64,000 bases of DNA from NCBI GenBank assembly GCA_031316315.1, contig JADBEO010000014.1, forward strand, positions 1 through 64,000, written 5' to 3'. The notes beneath the pieces are model-generated. The model made no database searches. It worked only from the letters and a program-made list of their open reading frames with translations, and had not been told where the DNA came from. This document shows, in pieces, positions 26,419 to 35,380 of the stretch (its first letter is position 1; each line of letters opens with the position of its first letter). Source of the stretch: Chelatococcus sambhunathii (GTDB taxonomy: Bacteria; Pseudomonadota; Alphaproteobacteria; Rhizobiales; Methylopilaceae). The translations under genes were made by a program, and so were the position numbers.

Positions 26419-29400
26419 ATGACCACCGGCCTGACCACCCGATCCCGCGCCCGTCTGCTGTGCCTCGCGCTCCTGCTCGCGGCGTCCCCGGCGACGGCCG
26501 AGCCGTTCCGCGACGACGCCTTCGCGACCTACAAGGGCGATCCGAAGAAGGGCGAATACGTCGCCGCCGCGGCCGGCTGCGCCGGCTGCCACGCCTCCGG
26601 CGAGGACCGTAAGCTCCTGTCGGGCGGGCTGAAATTGGACACCTTCATCGGCACGCTGTTCGCCCCGAACATCACGGCGGACCCGGCCGGGATCGGCGGT
26701 TGGTCGAACGCCCAGTTCCTGAACGCCACCATGCGCGGGATCGGCAAGGACGGCCGGCACCTCTATCCGGTCATGCCCTACGCCGCCTATGCCGGCATGA
26801 ACCCGACCGACATGCTCGACATCAAGGCGTATCTGGAGACCCTGCCGAAGTCCGACGCCAAGGCCGAAAGCGCAAGAATCTCCTGGCCTTACAACATGTC
26901 GGTCACGATGAATCTTTGGAAGCGCGCGAACCTCAACGAGGCGCCGTTCCAGCCCGGCGACGGCTCGCAGCTCAGCCGCGGCCGCTATCTCGTCGAGGCC
27001 GTCGGCGCCTGCGGCGAATGCCATACGCCCCGCACCGGCCTCTACGGTCTCGACCAGTCGCGCGCCTTCCAGGGCGAGAAGGGGCTCGGCGGCGCGGCCG
27101 CGCTCGACATTTCGAAGAGCCGGATCGCCGCGGTCGGGGAGGCGACCTTCATCAAGCGCCTGTTCGAGGACGGGACCAAGCTCGGCGGCGGGCCGTTCGG
27201 CGACCCGGTGATGCGCCGCATCGCGCAGGGGCTGCAGAGCCTGAACGACGCCGACCGCCGCGCCGTCGTCGCCTACCTCAAGGGCGCGGAGGTGCAGGCG
27301 GCCAAGGTCGAGCAGACCGCCGAAGCCGCCTGCAAGGACCCGACGGCTCAGGCCGCCTCCGCCGGCGCCGACCCGGCGCTCGCCCGCGGCGCCGACGAGT
27401 TCATGACGACGCACTGCCGCTCCTGCCACGGCCCCGGCGAGAGCGCGCAAGGCAGCTACCCCGCCGGCGACCTCGCCTCGATCGCGGCCGACGCCGCCTT
27501 CGTCACGCCGGGCGACGCCGCGAACTCGCCGGTGTTCAAGAGCGTCAAGTCCGGCCGGATGCCCAAGGGCAAGCAGCCGAGCGCCGCCGAAATCGACGCT
27601 TTCGGCAAGTGGATCGACAGCCTGAAGCAGCCCGCGCCGGTCGCAGCCGCGGCGATGGCCGGCCCGCCGCGCAAGCGCCCCGTCGTCGACTGGCGCGGCT
27701 ACGCGCTGGCTGCGGCCGGCGACATTGGAAGGGTCAACGAGGCCGACCGTCCGTTCATCCGGTACTTCTCCTTCCGCCCGCAGCACAACGGCGTTCTGCC
27801 GTGCGAGGACGAGAAGAAATTCAACGAGCGGATGGCGCTTTACGATGCAGGGTTCAACAAGTTCGTGAACTCGCTGTCGCTGGGCGAACGCCTCGTCGTC
27901 CCCGACAAGGTCGAGGGCGCGCCGGCGCCGCTCGCGCGGGTCGACATCCGCGACCTCGGGTGGGACGAGGCCAAGTGGAACACCCTGATCTCGTCCTACC
28001 CTTATGCGCTCGATCCCGCCGGCGACGGCAGCCTCCAGGCGCTTGCGAACCAGACGCGCACGCAGGTCCCGATCCTTCGCGTCGACTGGTTCATGGCGAA
28101 CGCCGGGAAGCCCGCGAACTACCACGCGCTGCTCGACCTGCCGAAGAACATCTCGGAGCTGGAGAAGGGGCGGCTGGGCGTCGACGTCAACGACAACATC
28201 CGCCGTCGCCGCGTCGTCCGCGCCGCCTTCCTGCAAGGAGCCTCCGGCGTTTCCGACCACAACCGGATGATCGAGCGACATTCGCTGCCGCGCGGCGGCT
28301 ACTATTGGAAATCCTATGATTTCGCCGAGAGCCGCAACCTCCAGGATCTGACGAAGCGCCCGCACGGCCCGACCGACGTCGAGCCGCTCGACCAGGGGCT
28401 GCAGTCCTTCCATCACGACGGCGGCGAGATGATCTTCCAGCTGCCGAACGGCCTGCAGGGCTACTACCTGTCGACTGCCAAGGGCGACCGGCTGGACGAA
28501 GGTCCGACCAGCATCGTGTCGTTCCGCGACCGGCCGGTCGGCCGCGTCGGCGGCGTGATCGTTTCGAACGGCAAGACCTGCTTCGCCTGCCACGTCGACG
28601 GCATCATCGCCAAGCGCGACCAGCTGCGGCAGAAGATCGAGACCACGTTCCCGGCAGGGCAGCGCGAGCTGCTGCTCGACATGTACGTGCCGCAGAAGGA
28701 GCTGGAGGCGACCTACGACGCCGACCGCAAGGCCTTCGTCGCGTCGCTCGACAAGATCAACGCCACGCAGACCGCGCCCGACGGCTCCAAGACCAGCGCG
28801 ACAGGTCCAGGCAAGGAGGAGATCGTCAACTGGTTCGCCGACCTCTACGAGGACAATCTCGACCTCGAGGCGCTCGCCTCCGAGTTCGACATGACGGCGG
28901 AGCAGTTCCAGACGGCCTCGACGCTCGTCTCAGATCCGGTGCAGGCCCAGCTCGTGAACCTCTGGCTGACGCAGCTGAAGGGCGGCGCGAAGGTGCCGCG
29001 CTTCGAGGTCGAGCAGCAGTTTTCGGCGCTGTCCAAGCCGCTCCTCGGCGTGCAGGCGCTCGATCTGAAACCGCTCGCCAGGCGCCAGCCCGCCGTCGCG
29101 GGCGACAGTCCGCAGCAGCCGACGCAGGCCGCCCTCGGAGCCGCGACCGCCGCAGCGACGATCCCGGACTACAAGAACCCCGCCATGCAGGCGGACGGGC
29201 CGAACGGCAAGCTCACCCTCGAATTGCGGGTTCCGAGCACCAACGTCCATGTCGGGCAAGAACTGAACTTCGAGGTCACGGCCAACCGCTCCTGCGAGCT
29301 GCAGGTCTTCTACGTGGAGGACACCGGCGCCGTCGAGGTCATCAAGCCGGAGCTGATCGGCGCGCCGTTCCTCAACGCCGGAAAGCCGCGTCGCATTCCG

Positions 29401-29715
29401 GATCCGCGCGGCGGGTCGCTGGTGTTCGACACTCCGGGCAAGGACGAGTCGCTGGTGCTGTTCTGCCGGGAAGGCGGCCTGCGCGAGCAGCGGCTCACCG
29501 CCGAGCAGGCGAGGGCGCTCGCGCTCGCCTCGCGCTCGACTCCGACGCGCGGCCTCGCCCAGAGGCTCGCCGAGCAGAACACGGCCGCCGCCGAGCAGAA
29601 CACGGCCGCCGCCCAGCCGGCCACGATCTCCAGCCTCAGCGCCCCGCCGACCGCGACCCCTGCGACGGGCGGCTCGGCGGTCCACATGGTGACGTTCAAC
29701 GTCCGGGCGCAGTGA
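26419..29715 (+). CDS. Large four-haem c-type cytochrome with DUF4384-like C-terminal domain
   Basis: The 1098-residue secreted protein has a signal peptide (SRARLLCLALLLAASPATA) and four CXXCH haem sites: CAGCH at 54, CGECH at 198, CRSCH at 333 and CFACH at 721. The first two form a di-haem module like alcohol or thiosulfate dehydrogenase cytochromes, the third a single cytochrome c domain, and the fourth closes a ~350-residue region I cannot name (FHHDGGEMIFQLPNG, VIVSNGKTCFACH). From about 930 to 1040 a beta-rich DUF4384-like segment follows (LNFEVTANRSCELQVFYVED), a domain usually attached to kinases or caspase-like proteins. AGGA eight bases before 26419 supports this start; an ATG lies three codons upstream. 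Its context suggests an electron acceptor for the flavocytochrome. Confidence 0.85.
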   Translation: MTTGLTTRSRARLLCLALLLAASPATAEPFRDDAFATYKGDPKKGEYVAAAAGCAGCHASGEDRKLLSGGLKLDTFIGTLFAPNITADPAGIGGWSNAQFLNATMRGIGKDGRHLYPVMPYAAYAGMNPTDMLDIKAYLETLPKSDAKAESARISWPYNMSVTMNLWKRANLNEAPFQPGDGSQLSRGRYLVEAVGACGECHTPRTGLYGLDQSRAFQGEKGLGGAAALDISKSRIAAVGEATFIKRLFEDGTKLGGGPFGDPVMRRIAQGLQSLNDADRRAVVAYLKGAEVQAAKVEQTAEAACKDPTAQAASAGADPALARGADEFMTTHCRSCHGPGESAQGSYPAGDLASIAADAAFVTPGDAANSPVFKSVKSGRMPKGKQPSAAEIDAFGKWIDSLKQPAPVAAAAMAGPPRKRPVVDWRGYALAAAGDIGRVNEADRPFIRYFSFRPQHNGVLPCEDEKKFNERMALYDAGFNKFVNSLSLGERLVVPDKVEGAPAPLARVDIRDLGWDEAKWNTLISSYPYALDPAGDGSLQALANQTRTQVPILRVDWFMANAGKPANYHALLDLPKNISELEKGRLGVDVNDNIRRRRVVRAAFLQGASGVSDHNRMIERHSLPRGGYYWKSYDFAESRNLQDLTKRPHGPTDVEPLDQGLQSFHHDGGEMIFQLPNGLQGYYLSTAKGDRLDEGPTSIVSFRDRPVGRVGGVIVSNGKTCFACHVDGIIAKRDQLRQKIETTFPAGQRELLLDMYVPQKELEATYDADRKAFVASLDKINATQTAPDGSKTSATGPGKEEIVNWFADLYEDNLDLEALASEFDMTAEQFQTASTLVSDPVQAQLVNLWLTQLKGGAKVPRFEVEQQFSALSKPLLGVQALDLKPLARRQPAVAGDSPQQPTQAALGAATAAATIPDYKNPAMQADGPNGKLTLELRVPSTNVHVGQELNFEVTANRSCELQVFYVEDTGAVEVIKPELIGAPFLNAGKPRRIPDPRGGSLVFDTPGKDESLVLFCREGGLREQRLTAEQARALALASRSTPTRGLAQRLAEQNTAAAEQNTAAAQPATISSLSAPPTATPATGGSAVHMVTFNVRAQ
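29569..29610 (+). repeat. 21-base perfect tandem duplication inside cytochrome gene
   Basis: Two identical 21-base units lie back to back and encode the heptapeptide AEQNTAA twice in the Ala-rich tail of the four-haem cytochrome. The frame is kept, so the copy number could vary between strains without breaking the protein. Confidence 0.8.
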
Positions 29716-29722
29716 CAGGAAC

Positions 29723-29752
29723 GACGCCGGATCGCTCGCGCGATCCGGCGTC
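29723..29752. terminator. Bidirectional hairpin between convergent genes
   Basis: Thirteen-base perfect arms gacgccggatcgc (29723-29735) and complement (29740-29752) with a tcgc loop lie between the convergent cytochrome and monooxygenase genes. A short gattt follows on the plus strand. The T-tract is weak, but position and stem strength fit a shared terminator. Confidence 0.65.
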
Positions 29753-29756
29753 GATT

Positions 29757-30053
29757 TCAGGCCACCTGCACGGGATCTAGAACGAACGCGCTCCGCTCCG
29801 CGAGGGCGCCGACCTTCGAGACATAGTTCTTGAAGTGCGGCGTCTCGCGGTGGGCGGCGACCGCGGCGCTGTCGACATAGAGTTCGTCGAGCACGAAGCG
29901 CGCCGGATCGGCCTGGTCGCGCCACACGTCCCAGCGCAGGTTGCCGGGCTCGGCGCGGCTCGGCGCGACCATGCCCGCGAGCAGGGCCTTCAGGTCTTCG
30001 ACCTTGTCGGGCTTTGCGGTGAGGACCGCGACGATCTTGGCGTTGGTCGGCAT
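29757..30053 (-). CDS. Antibiotic biosynthesis monooxygenase (ABM) family protein
   Basis: The 98-residue protein has the ABM fold signature: IVAVLTAKPDKVEDLKALL, EPGNLRWDVWRDQADPARFVLDELYVDSAAVAAHRETPHF, the E-x-Y...H pattern of the quinol monooxygenase YgiN group. Such small dimers oxidise quinols or aromatic substrates without cofactor. GGAGG nine bases before 30053 decides the start. It follows the DJ-1/PfpI gene by 70 bases in the same direction and shares the LysR-controlled promoter region. Confidence 0.88.
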   Translation of the reverse strand: MPTNAKIVAVLTAKPDKVEDLKALLAGMVAPSRAEPGNLRWDVWRDQADPARFVLDELYVDSAAVAAHRETPHFKNYVSKVGALAERSAFVLDPVQVA

Positions 30054-30123
30054 CTTTTTGCGCCTCCAGTACGGCATGAATTTCGAAGGGCGCGCGATCC
30101 GCGCCCCAGGTTTCGTCGTTGGG

Positions 30124-30918
30124 TTACGCAGCCGCGCGACGGTCGAGCGCCGCGATCAGCTTCGCGGCCAGCGGATGGTCGGAGCGCGGGTTCTGGCCGG
30201 TGATCAGTTCTCGGTCCTCGATCACATGCGGCTCGAAGTCCACCGTCGTAGTGACCACGTCGCCGCCGGCCGCCCGAAGCGCGTCGGGCATGTTGAAGTG
30301 CATCTTCGCATGAAGGATGTGGTCTTCGACGACCTTCTCCTCCGTCTCCGAAAACACCGTCATGCGGTAGCCGGCGTACTGCCATCCCGCCGCCAGCTCG
30401 GCGGCCTTCGCGGTATCGCCGCCGATCATGGACGCGCGGAATTCCGCGGCCTTCGGCATCGCCGCGACGACGGCGATCGGACCGTGGCAGAGCAGGGCGG
30501 TGGGCTTGGCGCCTTCGTGGAAGTGGCGAAGGATCTCGCCCATGTCGGGGTCGCGCATCAGGTCGACGACCGGAGCCTGGCCGCCGGGGACGAAGACGCC
30601 CGCGTAGCCATCGAGGCCTTCCTCGACGACGGCGCTCAGCTTGCGGACCCTGGTCATCGACGGATCCTCCGCGAAGAAGGTCTTGGCGCGCCGGTAGGCG
30701 GCCTCGTCGCCTTCGAAATGCTGCGCGGAGTCGGACGCCTCGTCGATATGCGGCTGCAATCCGCTCGGCGTCGCCAGCGTCACCTCGTAGCCGGCCTCGA
30801 CCAGCGCCATCGCCGGCACCACGAGTTCGTTGAGATACTGGCCGGTCGCGCCGGTTCCGCCCTGGACCTCAATCCGGGTGGCGCTGGAGCCAACCACAAG
30901 CACTTTGCCCTTGCTCAT
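30124..30918 (-). CDS. DJ-1/PfpI-family (type 1 glutamine amidotransferase-like) protein
   Basis: The 264-residue protein belongs to the DJ-1/PfpI superfamily, which includes Hsp31-type glyoxalases and chaperones. The nucleophile elbow is ALLCHGPIAV (Cys144) after the GGQAPVVDLM loop, and the N-terminal strand is KVLVVGSSATR. It resembles the group annotated as type 1 glutamine amidotransferase domain proteins that respond to reactive carbonyls. It is divergent from a LysR regulator, which probably controls it together with the ABM gene, suggesting detoxification of quinones or other electrophiles; this last step is inference. Confidence 0.88.
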   Translation of the reverse strand: MSKGKVLVVGSSATRIEVQGGTGATGQYLNELVVPAMALVEAGYEVTLATPSGLQPHIDEASDSAQHFEGDEAAYRRAKTFFAEDPSMTRVRKLSAVVEEGLDGYAGVFVPGGQAPVVDLMRDPDMGEILRHFHEGAKPTALLCHGPIAVVAAMPKAAEFRASMIGGDTAKAAELAAGWQYAGYRMTVFSETEEKVVEDHILHAKMHFNMPDALRAAGGDVVTTTVDFEPHVIEDRELITGQNPRSDHPLAAKLIAALDRRAAA

Positions 30919-31000
30919 CCTAGCCTCCGTTGATTGCGGGCGGAGCCCGCTTGCGATTGGCTGAAGATGCGTTCGACAATGTTATTGCGGAAGTTTATTG

Positions 31001-31022
31001 ATATGATTTCAGATATTCATAT
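31001..31022. promoter_or_regulatory. Inverted repeat in LysR/DJ-1 divergent promoter
   Basis: ATATGA at 31001-31006 and TCATAT at 31017-31022 form an inverted repeat with a 10-base spacer in an AT-rich stretch just before the LysR start at 31037. Spacing and position match a LysR recognition site for autoregulation and control of the divergent operon. Other AT-rich motifs overlap it, so the exact half-sites are uncertain. Confidence 0.5.
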
Positions 31023-31036
31023 GATGATTATCAGTC

Positions 31037-31954
31037 GTGCGATACGATCTCAATCTTCTGCCGGTCTTCGTGACGCTCATGGAGGAGCGGAGCGTGACGC
31101 GGGCGGCCGAACGGCTCGGGATCACGCAGCCTGCGTTGTCCAACGCGCTGGCGCGCCTGCGCGTGGCGATGGGCGACCAGCTGTTCGTGCGCGAACGTTA
31201 CGGCGTCCAGCCGACCGAGACGGCGTTCGCGATCGCGCCCGCGATCGCATCCGCTCTCGCGCAGATCGATGAGGTCGTGACCCGCCATCAGGAGTTCGAC
31301 CCGGCGCGGACCGAGCTGCTCATGACGATAGCGCCCAACAGCTATGTCGAGTTCGCGCTGGCGCCGGCGATCGTGGCGCGGCTTCGGGACATCGCGCCGG
31401 GCCTGAGGCTGCGCCTGACGCCCTTCGGAGGAGACCTCGCCGAGACCGGCGTCGTGTCGGGCGTGACGGCGCTGGCGCTCGGCCGCATCGTCGACCCGCC
31501 GGACAACCTCGTCGTCCAGCACCTGATGAACGAGGGGCTCGCCTGCGTCGTGCGCGCCGATCATCCGGAAATCGGGGACAGCATGTCCCGCGAGCAATAC
31601 GAGCGGCTCAAGCATGTGAACGTGCTGCCGCCCGGCCGGCTACGCGTCGGCCTGTTTCAGGCGTTGGAGCGGCAGGGGCTCCGGCGCGAGGTCGCGGTCT
31701 CGGTCACGCACTTCCTCGCCGTGCCGGAGATGATCGCCGTCACGGACTGTTGCGCCACGCTGCCGAGGCTGATCTGCCGCCGTTTGGCGAACGACGCCCG
31801 GCTGAAGGTCGTCGCCCCTCCGGTGGATCTCGGGACATTTCCGGTCGAGATGGCGTGGCATGCGCGCTACCGGCACGACCCGGCCCATCGCTGGCTGCGG
31901 ACGCTGGTGGCCGAAGAGGCGAAGCGGATCGCGGACGCCGCGACGGCGGCATGA
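31037..31954 (+). CDS. LysR-family transcriptional regulator
   Basis: The 305-residue protein has an N-terminal winged helix (DLNLLPVFVTLMEERSVTRAAERLGITQPALSNALARLR), then a two-lobed effector domain. It resembles the NodD/PcpR-like branch, which often senses aromatic compounds, but the ligand is not deducible. The start codon is GTG at 31037. The shared 118-base promoter region with the DJ-1 gene makes that operon the likely target. Confidence 0.93.
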   Translation: MRYDLNLLPVFVTLMEERSVTRAAERLGITQPALSNALARLRVAMGDQLFVRERYGVQPTETAFAIAPAIASALAQIDEVVTRHQEFDPARTELLMTIAPNSYVEFALAPAIVARLRDIAPGLRLRLTPFGGDLAETGVVSGVTALALGRIVDPPDNLVVQHLMNEGLACVVRADHPEIGDSMSREQYERLKHVNVLPPGRLRVGLFQALERQGLRREVAVSVTHFLAVPEMIAVTDCCATLPRLICRRLANDARLKVVAPPVDLGTFPVEMAWHARYRHDPAHRWLRTLVAEEAKRIADAATAA

Positions 31955-31973
31955 GGTCCGAAGCTACGCGCCT

Positions 31974-32887
<914 letters not shown>

Positions 32888-32891
<4 letters not shown>

Positions 32892-35341
32892 TCGGCGTCC
32901 GGCGGGTCGAAGGAGGTCACGGCGCTCTGGCTGAAGTAGCGCTGGCTGAGCAGGTCGGAGATGTCGCCGAGGTCGTCGGCGATGCGGTTGAGGAAGGCCC
33001 CGGTCGCCTCCGCCGCGTCGCCGGTCGTCAGCCGCACCTGGAGCCGGGCGGCGCGGCGCGAGACCGGATGCAGCGTCTCGCCGTGACGCATGCCCGGAAG
33101 CTGGTCGAGCAGCGCCTTGAAGCCGTTGACCTGATAGGCGACCGCGCGCGGATTGAGCGGGTCGAGCACGACGAGGTCGAGCACCGTCTCTCGCGACAGG
33201 TCGACGGTATAGCGGCGGCGATAGGTGATCCGGCTGTCGGCGAATTCGAGCAACGCCTCGAGCCCGCCCTCCGGCGGTTTCTCGCCGGTGAGCGCGGCGG
33301 CGACCTTGGCCGTGATCTGCCCGCGTTCGAGCAGGCGGCCCGCCTGAAGGAAGCGCCAGCCGGTGAACTGGTACATGTTCTCCTGCACCAGTCCGGCGAA
33401 GCCGGCGAGGCGGGTCAGCGCCGCGCTCGTGACGTCGACGAGGTCGCCGGGCCGCGCCAGCTTGATGTGCGCTTCGAACAGGTCGACCACCTCGCGCAGC
33501 GCGCGCCAGCCGTCGGGCGAGAAGCGGTCGCGGATGCGGGAGGCCGTCGCGAAGGCGCCGCGCGCCAGGCTGAGCAGCCCCTCGCCCGGGCCGCCGAGCG
33601 AGACGTCGACGTCGAAGTCCTCCAGCAGTTCGGCCACGCGCGCCTCCAGGTCGTCTCGACGCTCGCCCTCGGCCACCCGGGCCGCGTAGACCCGCACCAG
33701 CCGCGTCGCCGCCTCGGCGCGCTCGACGTAGCGGCCGAGCCAGTAGAGGTTGTCGGCCGCGCGCGACGGCGGCGCGCTCGGCAGCCGCCGGGCGAAGGCC
33801 CTGGAGCTCGACAGCAGCGAGACCTCGCGCTCGCTGCGGTCCGAAGGCGCCCAGACGTCGACCGAAAAGCCGCCGGCCTGCATCGAGACCGCGAGCGGGT
33901 CCGCCGAGCTCGATATACGCGCGAAGCCGCCGGGCATGACGTGCCATCCGTTCGCGTCGCGGGCGAGATAGACGCGCAGCGTGACGGGCCGCGCGACGAG
34001 CTCGCCCTCGACGAAAACGGGCGCGGTCGAGAGCGCGACGATCTCCTGACCGACGACGCCCATGCCGTGGCCGTTGAGTTCCTCCAGCAGCCGTTCCGAC
34101 GGATCGCGCCGCATCCCGAGATCGAGCGGGCGGCGACGGCTGAGCGCGCCGGCGGCGGTCGGAAAGGCTTCGGCAAGCGACAGCCGGTCGAGATTGGCCT
34201 GGACATAGGCGCGCTCGTTCGCCTGGCCGCACCACCACGTCGCGACGGTCGGCAACAGCAGCTCCTCGCCGATCAACGCGCGCGCCAGCGCCGGCTGGAA
34301 GGCGAGCAGGGCGCGCGTCTCGAGGATGCCGGAGCCGAGCGCGTTGACCATCTGAACCGCGCCGCGCCTGACCGCGCGGGCGAGGCCGGGCGTGCCGATC
34401 CTGGAGCCGGCATGCAGTTCGAGAGGGTCGGCGAAGTCGGAGTCGAGGCGGCGCCACAGCACGTTGATCGGCTTCGCGCCGTCGACGGTGCGGACCACCA
34501 CCTGATTGCCGTGGACGGACAGGTCGCCGCCCTCGAGCAACAGGAAGCCGAGATAGCGCGCGAGATAGGCGTGCTCGAAATAGGTCTCGTTCGCGGGGCC
34601 GGGTGAGAGCAGGCCGACGCGCGCGCTCTGCTTCACGTCGACCATCTGGTTGAGCGACTCGCGGAAGCGGCGGAAGAAGCCGGCGAGCCGCTGGACCTTG
34701 AGGTCGCGGATGAGGTCGGGGAAGGCGCGGGCGGTGGCGACGCGATTCTCCAGCGCGAAGCCCGCGCCGGAGGGCGCCTGCGTGCGATCCCCGAGCACCC
34801 ACCAGCGGCCGTCCGGGCCGCGGCCGAGGTCGACGGCGATGAAGCGCAGCAGCGGCTCGCCGGACTTGGCCTGGTCGGCGAGCGGCCGCAGGAACTCGGG
34901 ATTGCGCCCGAGGATCGCGGCCGGGAGCACGCCGTCCGTGAGCAGCCGGCGGTCGCCGTAGAAGTCGGCGATCAGCTTCTCGAGGAACGATGCGCGCTGG
35001 GTCAGGCCCGCGACCAGCCGCTCCCACTCCTCGCGCGCGATGATGAAGGGCGGCTCGCCGAGCGGCCAGGAACGAGTCTGCTCGTCCTTCTCCGGCCCGC
35101 CATAGACCCGGTAGTAGACGCCCGCCTCGCGCAGGTACTGGGCCGCGCTCGCCGACCGCCGCGTCCGCTCCGCCTCGCTCATGCGCGACAGGGCGGACAG
35201 CATCTCCCGGTAATGCGGCCGCACCGAGCCGTCGGCCGCCAGCATCTCGTCATAGACGCCGGCGGAACGGACATAGGAATCGAGGAAGCCGCCGGCCGGC
35301 GGCGCGCCGGTCGCGGATTCCATGGTGAGGATGTCGCTCAA
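32888..35341 (-). CDS. Circularly permuted ATP-grasp plus alpha-E domain protein (operon gene 2)
   Basis: This 817-residue fusion has a circularly permuted ATP-grasp domain (about 70-470; GGPEKDEQTRSWPLGEPPF, LSPGPANETYFEHAYLARYL, GDLSVHGNQVVVRTVDG) followed by an alpha-E helical domain (about 510-800; ADNLYWLGRYVERAEAATRL). In many genomes these are two genes (COG2308 and COG2307); here they are one. The ATP-grasp part is predicted to make peptide or amide bonds. The start is a TTG at 35341 or the ATG at 35323. It is coupled to the downstream transglutaminase and 39 bases after the upstream one. Confidence 0.92.
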
Positions 35342-35380
35342 CGCGTCTCGGCCTTCCGCTGAAAGACCTTCATCACAGTC

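Noticed and set aside
32900-35027. Upstream extension of the small transglutaminase frame
   Set aside because: The frame stays open over the ATP-grasp/alpha-E gene but encodes Arg/Ala-rich shadow sequence. The real start is the ATG at 32891 that overlaps the preceding stop.
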